Of a stretch of 10,394 bases of DNA, positions 1 to 6,681 are shown in pieces; positions within the stretch are counted from its first letter, which is position 1, and each line of letters begins with the position of its first letter. A model generated the notes under the pieces. The model ran no database searches. It was not told the origin of the DNA and was given only the letters and a program-made list of their open reading frames with translations. Origin of the DNA: CAZIPZ01 sp964541075. GTDB lineage: Bacteria > Acidobacteriota > Terriglobia > 20CM-2-55-15. The stretch covers positions 1 to 10,394 of the forward strand of contig CAZIPZ010000147.1 of assembly GCA_964541075.1 (NCBI GenBank), given 5' to 3'. The position numbers and the translations under genes were made by a program.

Positions 1-131
1 ATCTCCAGCCCCGAAAGATGCGGGGCATGGAATCTAACGGCATGATCATCGCTGCTTCCATAGGATCCGATGACAAACCTGTGCTCGTCGGATTCCAGGA
101 AGACGTTCAGAATGGTGCTCGGTTGAAATGA
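1..131 (+). CDS. metG: Methionyl-tRNA synthetase, C-terminal end (partial)
   Basis: The reading frame is open from the left edge to a TGA at 129-131 and gives about 42 residues beginning LQPRKMRGMESNGMIIAAS. This is the conserved end of the C-terminal tRNA-binding OB-fold (EMAP/Trbp111-like) domain of methionyl-tRNA synthetase, where 'NLxPRKMRGxxSxGMxLAA' is typical; the two edge bases 'at' would complete an Asn codon. The enzyme charges tRNA-Met with methionine in the cytoplasm, and this appended domain improves tRNA binding. The same fold also occurs as a free-standing protein, so a stand-alone Trbp111 cannot be excluded from 42 residues. It stops 10 nt before tatD, so the two are probably co-transcribed; metG next to tatD is a common bacterial arrangement. 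Confidence 0.85.
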   Translation, partial: LQPRKMRGMESNGMIIAASIGSDDKPVLVGFQEDVQNGARLK

Positions 132-141
132 TTCCAAAATA

Positions 142-915
142 ATGCTGGTCGATTCACACGCGCACCTTGATGATTCCAAGTTCGATTCGGATCGCGATGC
201 CGTGCTGCAGCGCGCCTGGGATGCAGGAGTTCGGCGAATCCTGACCATCGGAAATGGCGCCGGGCCCGATGAAATGGGTTGCGGCATACCCATTGCGGAA
301 GCCTACGACTGGATTTTTACGAGCATCGGCGTTCATCCCCATGACGCCTCAAAGGTGCAGGAGCGGCACTACTCTCAAATCGAGGCTCTTGCCCGGAGGC
401 CCAAGGTTATTGCAATCGGTGAAGCCGGCCTAGACTATTTCTACGATCACTCTCCCCGGGATGTTCAGCGCAACGCCTTTCGCCGGCAGGCCGCCATAGC
501 CAAGGCGCTGGACTTGCCTTTGATCGTGCACACTAGAGACGCCGACCTGGACACCATCGAGATCCTTCGCCAGGCAGGGGTGTCGCGCGGCGTCATTCAC
601 TGTTTTACGGCGGGAAGAGAACTGGCCGACTTTGCCATCGGCATTGGATTCATGATCTCTTTTTCTGGAATCGTCACGTTCCCAAAATCGCAGGCATTGG
701 CGGAAATCGCTCGGGAGGCGCCTGCAGATCGAATTCTTGTCGAAACGGATTGTCCCTATCTGGCGCCGTCGCCCCACCGAGGAAGGCGGAATGAGCCTGC
801 ATTCGTAACAGAAACCGCAAAGTTTGTCGCCGCATTGCGAGACATTTCAGTCCAGGAATTGACTGAACGGACGTCCGCCAATTTCGACAGTCTGTTTGCT
901 CCGAAATCATCGTAA
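142..915 (+). CDS. tatD: TatD-family metal-dependent hydrolase (DNase-like)
   Basis: This 257-residue protein has the full TatD family length and metal site. Visible motifs are DSHAHLD (H6, H8), GEAGLDYFYD (E94), IVHTRDA (H130), VIHCFTAG (H153) and VETDCPYLAPSPHRG (E201, D203), all within a TIM-barrel amidohydrolase-type fold. Characterised family members are cytoplasmic Mg-dependent 3'-5' exonucleases, linked to DNA repair and RNA quality control, but the true substrate of a given paralogue (TatD, YcfH or YjjV type) cannot be read from sequence. The usual HCFSG motif is HCFTAG here, a mild variation. The ATG at 142 has no clear Shine-Dalgarno sequence, but it places the metal-binding histidines at the normal distance from the N-terminus. 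It lies 10 nt after metG and 20 nt before the prenyl synthase. Confidence 0.93.
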   Translation: MLVDSHAHLDDSKFDSDRDAVLQRAWDAGVRRILTIGNGAGPDEMGCGIPIAEAYDWIFTSIGVHPHDASKVQERHYSQIEALARRPKVIAIGEAGLDYFYDHSPRDVQRNAFRRQAAIAKALDLPLIVHTRDADLDTIEILRQAGVSRGVIHCFTAGRELADFAIGIGFMISFSGIVTFPKSQALAEIAREAPADRILVETDCPYLAPSPHRGRRNEPAFVTETAKFVAALRDISVQELTERTSANFDSLFAPKSS

Positions 916-935
916 AATCCTCGCCGGAAACTGCT

Positions 936-1910
936 ATGACGCCGCATGAGATTTACAAACTCGTAACGCCGGAGCTTGCTCGTGTTGAGGAGGAGCTGCG
1001 GGGGTACACCCGTTCCGAAATAGGTCCCATAACGGAGATCGGTGAATACCTTCTTAACGGCGGGGGCAAGCGCATTCGTCCTGCTTTGATGCTCTTGACC
1101 GCCAAGATGCTCGGGGCCGTTTCACCCGGGGTTATTCGACTGGCTGCAGTTCTGGAGTTCATTCATAACGCGACACTTGTGCACGATGACGTGATCGATG
1201 GCGCCGACACGAGGCGCGGCCGGCCCTCGGCCAACACCCACTGGGGAAACTCCATGACGGTCCTGGCGGGTGACTGGCTGTATATGCAGTCATTCGCCGT
1301 AGCCCTCGGCGAGCGAAACCTGGAGGTGCTGAACACGCTTATTGAGATTACGCAGAAGATGGTTGAAGGCGAACTGCTTCAACTCACGCTGATTGGCAAA
1401 TCTGAAATTCAAAGCAGGCAGTTGCTCGACATCGTGGAGCGTAAGACCGCTTATCTTTTTGCAGGATGCACCAAGTTGCCTGCGCTCGCTGCAGGTATGA
1501 ATCACGGCTCCGCGGAGCGCCTTGCGGAAGTCGGGAAAAGCCTCGGCATGGCTTTTCAGCTCGTGGATGACTTATTGGACCTTACTTCAAGCGAGGCGGT
1601 GCTGGGTAAGCCTGTGGTGAGCGATTTAAAGGAAGGGAAAATGACTTTTCCTGTGCACTTCGTTGTGCAAGGGGGAGATCCTCAGGATGCGTTCAAAATC
1701 AAGACAGTGCTGGAAGAGCGTGATTTTCGTTCGGTGAAAAGAGAAGAAATCATTGCCCTGGTGAATAAATGTGATGGACTGAACCGAACCCGCTCTCTCG
1801 CGGAAGACTATGCCGGACGGGCAAGACGCATTCTGGAAGAATTTCCTCCGTCAGTGTACCGCGACGCCCTCATCAGTATTCCGCAGTTCATACTCGACCG
1901 TACGTCCTAA
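936..1910 (+). CDS. Long-chain polyprenyl diphosphate synthase
   Basis: A 324-residue all-trans prenyl transferase (IspB/HepT/GGPPS superfamily, isoprenoid synthase fold). It condenses isopentenyl diphosphate onto allylic diphosphates at the cytoplasmic membrane. The substrate-binding loop NGGGKRIRP is at 41-49. The first Asp-rich motif DDVID is at 84-88, followed by the RRGRPSAN segment. The second Asp-rich motif DDLLD is at 211-215, followed by GKPVVSDLKEGKMTFP. The residue five positions before the first motif is a small Ala (A79, in HNATLVHDD); short-chain enzymes carry a bulky aromatic there, so a long product is likely, for example a quinone side chain. Chain length is inference, so no gene symbol is given. 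The ATG at 936 has only a weak GGA upstream. Its TAA is immediately followed by the ATG of the histidine kinase, which suggests translational coupling. Confidence 0.93.
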   Translation: MTPHEIYKLVTPELARVEEELRGYTRSEIGPITEIGEYLLNGGGKRIRPALMLLTAKMLGAVSPGVIRLAAVLEFIHNATLVHDDVIDGADTRRGRPSANTHWGNSMTVLAGDWLYMQSFAVALGERNLEVLNTLIEITQKMVEGELLQLTLIGKSEIQSRQLLDIVERKTAYLFAGCTKLPALAAGMNHGSAERLAEVGKSLGMAFQLVDDLLDLTSSEAVLGKPVVSDLKEGKMTFPVHFVVQGGDPQDAFKIKTVLEERDFRSVKREEIIALVNKCDGLNRTRSLAEDYAGRARRILEEFPPSVYRDALISIPQFILDRTS

Positions 1911-3683
1911 ATGCGAAAAAGTATCTCTCTTCATTGGCTGATCGCCGCAGTCTTACTGGCTGCTCTGCCTCTCGTAGTGTATGCGCTGCATGAGGATCGC
2001 AATACAGTTACAGGGTTGATCGCATTTGGCTGCGCCGTTCTGGGAATGCTTCTTGCAGCGCTCATAACGATATTCACCATGCAGGCGTTGCATAGTGCGG
2101 GAAAGCAGATCGAGAGCATTTCCCCCGCAGATCCCCTTCCGATTCATTTGCCTGACAGCGTTTTTACTCCCAGTGAGCTTCGCGCCCTTATTCATAACTT
2201 CAACAATCTTCTGCAGCACGCTGCGCGGACAAGAATGGCGGAGTTTGAAGCCATAACCGGTGTTGCGGACGCCATTTTTATTGCTCACCCTGGCGGGCGC
2301 ATCACCTATGTAAACGCTGCCGGGGCCAAGCTTTTCGGGGACGTGACAGGGAAGCAGCTTCAAGACATTGTCGGCGAGGGCAACGCAGAGAAGATCCTCT
2401 CGCCTAATGGTGTGCAGGAGTGGAAGGGCGATGTGTCCGTCAGAAAGGCGGATGGCGGCAAGATCGATGTATTTGTCAGCAGCACTCCCATCCTGGAGAG
2501 CGGACGTCCGACGTCCGTGGCAATTATCATTCAGGACATCACCAGCGAGAAAGCGGCCCGCGAGGCGAGGATTCATTCGGAAAAGATGATCACTCTTGGA
2601 GAACTAGTCGCCGGTGCATCACACGAATTGAATAATCCTCTCGCCATTGTCACCGGGTTTTCAGATTTATTGCTGGATGAGCGGAAGCTGACCCCAGAAC
2701 AACGATCGAAGATTGAAGCGATCAAGAAAAACGCTTTACGTGCATCCAGCGTTGTTCATGGTTTGCTCGCCTTCGCGCGGAAGCGAAAGCCTGAGAGGGT
2801 CCGTACGGAAATTAATGCTGCTGTTGAAACCGCATTGGCGCTGAAGGAATATGACCTTCGTACGAGCGGAATTCGAATCGACAAGCGGCTATCTGCGGGC
2901 CCGCTGTACGTTTCAGCAGATGCCGGGCAGATTCAACAGGTCTTCATCAACGTGTTGAACAATGCTCAGGAGGCGGTGCTGGCGGCGCCTGGGTCTCCGG
3001 AGATCCTCGTTCGAACGGACTCAACGAATTCAACGGTGTCCGTTCATATCGAAGATTCGGGGCCGGGCATTAACAAGGACGACTTGAAACGGGTCTTTGA
3101 TCCGTTCTTTACAACCAAGCCCCTTGGAAAGGGAACCGGACTTGGTTTGTCGATTTCATATGGGATCGTTCAAGAGCACGGGGGCGACATCACTATAGAC
3201 AATCTGCCGGAGCGCGGCGTTCGCGTAACCATTAAACTTCCGGCCGACGAATCGCGTGCGCTGCCTTCGAAAGAAAAGGAATCTCGCGCTCGAGCCGGAG
3301 ATCGCCGGTTTCTGGTCGTGGACGACGAGCCGGAGATCGCTTCGATCCTGCAGTCGGCGCTATCGCGAGACGGCTCGCTTGTGGATGCAACGTCCAATAT
3401 GACGGACGCCTATAACCTCGCGCTGAAGCATCGCTACGATTTTGTCGTCACAGATATGAAAATGCCGGGCGGCAGCGGGATTGACCTCTACAGGAAGCTT
3501 TGTACAATCGATTCGTCATACCAGCGTCGCGTTGTATTTCTGACCGGCGACGCCAGCCCATCCACGATTGAGTTTTTCGAAAGGGAGGGATTGGCCTACT
3601 TTTCAAAACCGTTTGACGTGCGATTGATGCCCGATTTGGTCAATCTTGAGTCAAAGGAAGAAAGTCGATCAGAGCGCGATTGA
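1911..3683 (+). CDS. Membrane-anchored hybrid histidine kinase (PAS-HisKA-HATPase-REC)
   Basis: A 590-residue hybrid sensor kinase. Two hydrophobic helices (about 9-26 and 34-57) are separated by only about seven residues, so there is no periplasmic sensor domain. A PAS-like domain follows at about 110-210 (AIFIAHPGGRITYVNAAGAKLF, then a DITSEK linker). The HisKA H-box GASHELNNP carries H238 as phospho-acceptor. The ATPase shows an N-box (FINVLNNAQEA, 345-355), a G1 box (EDSGPGI, 381-387), an F-box (FDPFFTTKP) and a G2 box (GKGTGLGLS). A C-terminal receiver at about 465-575 has acidic D471/D472, phospho-acceptor D515 (VVTDMKMPG), T545 and K566. No HPt or DNA-binding output is present, so the receiver is either an autoregulatory sink or passes phosphate to a separate HPt protein. 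The start directly abuts the stop of the prenyl synthase. The last 44 nt overlap the 3' end of the minus-strand hydrolase. Confidence 0.95.
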   Translation: MRKSISLHWLIAAVLLAALPLVVYALHEDRNTVTGLIAFGCAVLGMLLAALITIFTMQALHSAGKQIESISPADPLPIHLPDSVFTPSELRALIHNFNNLLQHAARTRMAEFEAITGVADAIFIAHPGGRITYVNAAGAKLFGDVTGKQLQDIVGEGNAEKILSPNGVQEWKGDVSVRKADGGKIDVFVSSTPILESGRPTSVAIIIQDITSEKAAREARIHSEKMITLGELVAGASHELNNPLAIVTGFSDLLLDERKLTPEQRSKIEAIKKNALRASSVVHGLLAFARKRKPERVRTEINAAVETALALKEYDLRTSGIRIDKRLSAGPLYVSADAGQIQQVFINVLNNAQEAVLAAPGSPEILVRTDSTNSTVSVHIEDSGPGINKDDLKRVFDPFFTTKPLGKGTGLGLSISYGIVQEHGGDITIDNLPERGVRVTIKLPADESRALPSKEKESRARAGDRRFLVVDDEPEIASILQSALSRDGSLVDATSNMTDAYNLALKHRYDFVVTDMKMPGGSGIDLYRKLCTIDSSYQRRVVFLTGDASPSTIEFFEREGLAYFSKPFDVRLMPDLVNLESKEESRSERD

Positions 3684-4425
3684 AGTCTTTGGGGTTTTCG
3701 AGGTTGCTGAGATGTCCAGCATAAGGAATCTCGATGAATCGCCCTCCAGGAACCCGTTCGGCCATCGCCCGGCATTCGTCAACGCGGGTGATCGCGTCGT
3801 GCTCGCCCGCAAGAACAAGCGTCGGACTGTCAATACGATCCAGCACCCCTGAGGCGTCGGGACGATCTCGCATAGCCGCCAAGGCGCACCTCACTGCTGC
3901 GGGATGTGCTCTTTCGATGATGGATCGCACGAGGCCAGCCACAGACACATCCGGCGAAGGCTGAAGGAGTCGCGGGATCATACGATCTGGCAGACTGTGA
4001 ATGCCTTCCTGCTTCACGATCTCGATCAGTTCATTTCGCCCTGCTCGCTCGGCATCGTTGTCCGCCCGCGCTCGAGTATCGGCCAGAACAAGATGGCGCA
4101 CGCGCAGCGGAAACTTCGCATAGAAGGGAAGCGCGATATATCCACCCATGGACAGGCCCACAATGGAGCATGCCTTGACATCAAGTCTGTCCAGCAGCTG
4201 GTTAAGCACATCGCAGGCTTGGTCCATCGTCCACGGCCCTGGGGGGAGCGATCCGCCGAATCCACGCGTATCCGGTGCAATTACGCGGAACTTTGAGCTG
4301 AGGGCGGCCATCTGCGGCTGCCACATGGTGTGGTCGAGTGGAAAAGCATGAATCAGTAAAACGGCGGGACCGACTCCCTGATCAAGGTAGCTGACAAGCC
4401 CGGATTGCAGATCGGCTTTCAACAT
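3640..4425 (-). CDS. Alpha/beta-hydrolase fold enzyme
   Basis: A 261-residue single-domain alpha/beta hydrolase without a signal peptide, so probably cytoplasmic. Features in order: oxyanion segment LLIHAFPLDHTMW (about 23-35), APDTRGFGGS (50-59), nucleophile elbow GLSMGG with S92, acid residue D210 in LAGEHDAIT, and base H238 in PYAGHLSNLENP. The catalytic triad is therefore complete. The overall pattern resembles 3-oxoadipate enol-lactonase (PcaD) and related esterases or C-C hydrolases. No beta-ketoadipate pathway gene is nearby, so the substrate is unknown and PcaD is not assigned. The ATG at 4425 begins 17 nt after the stop of the upstream acidic protein on the same strand, so the two probably form a two-gene operon. 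The 3' end overlaps the histidine kinase tail to tail. Confidence 0.92.
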   Translation of the reverse strand: MLKADLQSGLVSYLDQGVGPAVLLIHAFPLDHTMWQPQMAALSSKFRVIAPDTRGFGGSLPPGPWTMDQACDVLNQLLDRLDVKACSIVGLSMGGYIALPFYAKFPLRVRHLVLADTRARADNDAERAGRNELIEIVKQEGIHSLPDRMIPRLLQPSPDVSVAGLVRSIIERAHPAAVRCALAAMRDRPDASGVLDRIDSPTLVLAGEHDAITRVDECRAMAERVPGGRFIEIPYAGHLSNLENPKDFNRALIDFLPLTQD

Positions 4426-4442
4426 CGGTTTTCGTCAGATTA

Positions 4443-4922
4443 TCAAGCTGAGAGAGACATGATGACGGTTTTCAGGACAAAGAACACTTCGCCTTTTTCG
4501 TCATCATTCAATGCGGAGCCATCCTCAAGGAGTTCATTTAACTCAGAGACGACGTACTGAAGGAGATAAGGCTCATTGTCCAGCCGCAGACTTGAAGCGA
4601 TGACGGATTCGATCTCATCAGTCCTGCTCTGGTTAATCTGCTGAATCCACGACTCGCTAGTGCGGTACGCGGAGTCGATCGCCTCCGGTGTCACCGATTT
4701 GACTGCGGTGGAATCTTCTAACTCACATGCTTTGAACACCATGTACGAAAGGAACAGCGAGAGCTCCTGAATCTGCTGACTGCTTTCTGTCGTGGCATCG
4801 ACTACAAAACTGCAGATCGCCGGCTGGGATTGAAAGAAGCGGTCGAACTCATCGAGCATCTTTTCGTCCGTATATTCACCGACTTCCAAGCAGGCTTTAT
4901 CGACAGACTCGCTGGTGACCAT
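4443..4922 (-). CDS. Uncharacterised acidic protein
   Basis: I do not recognise this family. From the ATG at 4922 (protein begins MVTSESVDKACLEVGEYTDE) it is 159 residues, rich in Asp, Glu, Ser and Gln, with no signal peptide. It appears mostly helical, with a moderately hydrophobic helix LSLFLSYMVFKACE near the middle and an acidic C-terminal half (LNELLEDGSALNDDEKGE). There are no obvious catalytic motifs or metal-site signatures. The frame is open upstream to 5036, but that 38-residue extension would overlap the start of the divergent DUF4159 gene and reads like the antisense of its signal peptide, so the later ATG is preferred; the exact start remains uncertain. The coding region is long and directly followed, 17 nt on, by the alpha/beta hydrolase, which supports a real co-transcribed gene. 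The composition suggests a soluble cytoplasmic protein. Confidence 0.7.
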   Translation of the reverse strand: MVTSESVDKACLEVGEYTDEKMLDEFDRFFQSQPAICSFVVDATTESSQQIQELSLFLSYMVFKACELEDSTAVKSVTPEAIDSAYRTSESWIQQINQSRTDEIESVIASSLRLDNEPYLLQYVVSELNELLEDGSALNDDEKGEVFFVLKTVIMSLSA

Positions 4923-4983
4923 GATCTTTTGAATTTTGGCACACCATATGCTTTCCGTGAAGTGAGTTTCCGAGACACCCGCT

Positions 4984-4989
4984 GGAGAG
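4984..4989 (+). promoter_or_regulatory. Ribosome binding site deciding a TTG start
   Basis: GGAGAG lies just before a TTG codon at 4994; counting GGAG, the spacing is 6 nt. This is one of the better Shine-Dalgarno matches in the window. It supports the TTG start of the DUF4159 gene over the next in-frame ATG at 5024, which would remove the positively charged n-region of the signal peptide. Confidence 0.6.
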
Positions 4990-4993
4990 CCAT

Positions 4994-5797
4994 TTGACGC
5001 GACGCAGATCAGGACTTTTGGGAATGCTCCTTCCACTGATAGCCATATCAGCCGTGCTGATGTTCGCGCAGGAATTCGAGTTGATACTCGACGGGAAGTT
5101 CACAGACTTGAGCCGCCTTCCCGCACAAGATAGACAAGCACACGAATTCACATTCGTGCGATTGATTTATAACGGTCGGATTTCTGCATACCTCAAGAAT
5201 TGGTACACAGACTATCCGAAGGGAGACCGGCAACTGATCAACGTGCTTCACCGACTGACCGGAATCGATGTCGCTCCGCAGGAACGAGCACTACCGATCC
5301 ATCATCCCGATATTTTCAACTATCCCATGCTGTACTCGGCCGAAGGAGGGCAGATGGTTCTCGACAAAAGTGATTCCAAGGTGTTGCGAGAGTATTTGAT
5401 GCGGGGTGGCTTCTGGATGATCGACGATTTTTGGGGCTCTACAGAATGGAGCAATTTCGAACTGCAGATGCAGAAGGTGTTTCCGGACCGCCCGATAGTG
5501 GAGATTCCACAGAGTCACGCCATCTTTCATAATTTTTATCAGATCGACAGCAAGATGCAGGTCCCGAATATTGGTTACGCGTATTGCGGCGGATGTCCGA
5601 CCTGGGAACAAGACGGCTTTGATGCCAGAGTGCGGGGAATTTTCGATAAAGACGGTCGATTGCTCGTCTTCATCAATTTCAACACCGATCTCATGGACGC
5701 ATCCGAATGGGCGGATGACCCGAATTATCCACAGCGATTCTCAGCCTATTCCTACAAGGTTTTCTCGAATGCCGTTGTTTACGCGATGAGCCACTGA
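4994..5797 (+). CDS. Secreted DUF4159-domain protein (TTG start)
   Basis: A 267-residue protein. The N-terminus (three Arg at 3-5, hydrophobic core about 8-24, then FAQE) is a signal peptide with probable cleavage after A25, or else a membrane anchor. The rest matches the DUF4159 pattern: FTFVRLIYNGR (52-62), WYTDYPKGDRQL, HRLTGIDV, the block MRGGFWMIDDFWGSTEWSNF (136-155), a VFP..PIVEIP..HAIFHNFY segment, and the C-terminal FINFNTDLMDASEWA and VVYAMSH. The molecular function of DUF4159 is unknown; homologues often sit with MoxR ATPase/DUF58/VWA (Bat-like) clusters, and none of those genes is here. The mature protein has only two cysteines, C198 and C201, as CGGC. The gene is divergent from the acidic protein and stops 7 nt before the convergent BadF-family kinase gene. 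The start is a TTG supported by GGAGAG. Confidence 0.88.
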   Translation: MTRRRSGLLGMLLPLIAISAVLMFAQEFELILDGKFTDLSRLPAQDRQAHEFTFVRLIYNGRISAYLKNWYTDYPKGDRQLINVLHRLTGIDVAPQERALPIHHPDIFNYPMLYSAEGGQMVLDKSDSKVLREYLMRGGFWMIDDFWGSTEWSNFELQMQKVFPDRPIVEIPQSHAIFHNFYQIDSKMQVPNIGYAYCGGCPTWEQDGFDARVRGIFDKDGRLLVFINFNTDLMDASEWADDPNYPQRFSAYSYKVFSNAVVYAMSH

Positions 5798-5804
5798 GCG
5801 CAAT

Positions 5805-6674
5805 TTAGCGTTTCGTTTGAGAAGATGAAAACGCCGCCTGTCGAGCACGGGCGACTGCTCCCCACTCGGGTGTGCCTTGGGGCAGATCAAAAGGTATGCC
5901 GATGAGTCGACGCATCACTGGGTGGTTTCCTACGGAGCCGATCACACATTTTTTATAAACATCCGTTTCAATCTTGGCAACCGCGCTTTCTACAAGTGAT
6001 CGGAGATGGGCGGCGGCTTGGGACACGATCCCAGTCACGGATTCGTGTGGATACAGCTGCATGACTTCGGTAAAAAGGTTTGCGATTTCAGGAACGCCGA
6101 TCGCGCCGGCAGACCAGGAGGCAACGATGTCACGCACATTCGGTAAATCAAGGCGGTCCGCAATCCGTGCGCCCAGTTCGCTTTCTTCGCCGCAATCCAG
6201 CGCTCGCAATGCCTCGCGTACGGCTTCGCGTCCGATCCAGAATCCGCTGCCCTCGTCTCCAAAGAATGGACCCCAACCGCCGACACGAGTCATTGCGCCC
6301 TGCGCAGACCGGCCTATCGCAATGGAACCCGTTCCCGCGATCAGCAGCACGCCGGCTTCGACACCGATTGCGCCGAAATAGGCGATGGCTGCATCGCTTT
6401 CGACAATGATCGTTGCTGAGGGAAGAGCGGCTTGGAGAACGTCGCGATAGAACTGAGCTGCTTGAGGGCGCGCTGCTCCAGCGAAACCTGCACAAACAAT
6501 GTCCGGCGGCGCCGACAGCTGTCCTATTCCATCCTGGATGGCTTTTCTTGCGGCGTTGGCGCCGACGGAAACCCAATTGGAAGGTCCAGTCTGAACCTTG
6601 CAAATTTCGTGAGTGTCGTCTGCAAGCAGAATCAGGGTCTTGGAGCCGCCTCCATCGATCCCGAGGTATGTCAT
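5805..6674 (-). CDS. BadF/BadG-family sugar kinase (N-acetylglucosamine kinase-like)
   Basis: From the ATG at 6674 this is a 289-residue ASKHA-fold kinase of the BadF/BadG/BcrA/BcrD family. The N-terminal phosphate-1 loop GIDGGGSKT is at 5-13. The likely catalytic Asp is D94 (VESDAAIAYFGA), the phosphate-2 segment LIAGTGSIAIG is at 111-121, and the family block VGGWGPFFGDEGSGFWIG is at 131-148. Stand-alone members of this length include GlcNAc kinase and the clostridial MurNAc/GlcNAc kinase MurK; the benzoyl-CoA and 2-hydroxyglutaryl-CoA dehydratase activators are the other branch, but their partner subunits and the cysteines that ligate their Fe-S cluster are absent here. An amino-sugar kinase role is therefore inferred. 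A longer in-frame start (6782) would overlap the upstream gene and is rejected because the fold begins at MTYLGIDGGGSKT. The gene starts 7 nt after the coiled-coil gene, downstream of PBP1A. Confidence 0.88.
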   Translation of the reverse strand: MTYLGIDGGGSKTLILLADDTHEICKVQTGPSNWVSVGANAARKAIQDGIGQLSAPPDIVCAGFAGAARPQAAQFYRDVLQAALPSATIIVESDAAIAYFGAIGVEAGVLLIAGTGSIAIGRSAQGAMTRVGGWGPFFGDEGSGFWIGREAVREALRALDCGEESELGARIADRLDLPNVRDIVASWSAGAIGVPEIANLFTEVMQLYPHESVTGIVSQAAAHLRSLVESAVAKIETDVYKKCVIGSVGNHPVMRRLIGIPFDLPQGTPEWGAVARARQAAFSSSQTKR

Positions 6675-6681
6675 TGATGCT

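Noticed and set aside
2504..2519. Palindromic and directly repeated GGACGTCC/GACGTCC in the kinase gene
   Set aside because: It is short, in frame, and lies at the end of the PAS domain (residues around RPTSV); probably codon coincidence.
1953..2576. Minus-strand open frame (207 codons) opposite the histidine kinase
   Set aside because: It is antisense to the membrane and PAS regions of a clear kinase and shows no family-like motif.
3904..4296. Plus-strand open frame (130 codons) opposite the alpha/beta hydrolase
   Set aside because: The minus strand encodes a complete catalytic triad here; the plus frame has no motif or start signal.
4923..5036. N-terminal extension of the acidic protein to an upstream start
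   Set aside because: It overlaps the start and signal peptide of the divergent DUF4159 gene, and the added residues do not resemble the rest of the protein.
5808..5834. Inverted repeat GCGTTT...AAACGC between convergent genes as a terminator
   Set aside because: The stem is only 6 bp with a 15-nt loop and is not followed by a T-run on either strand; it also lies inside the kinase coding end.
5805..6674. Identification of the kinase as a benzoyl-CoA or 2-hydroxyacyl-CoA dehydratase activator
   Set aside because: No dehydratase or reductase subunits are nearby, and the cysteines that ligate the activator Fe-S cluster are absent.
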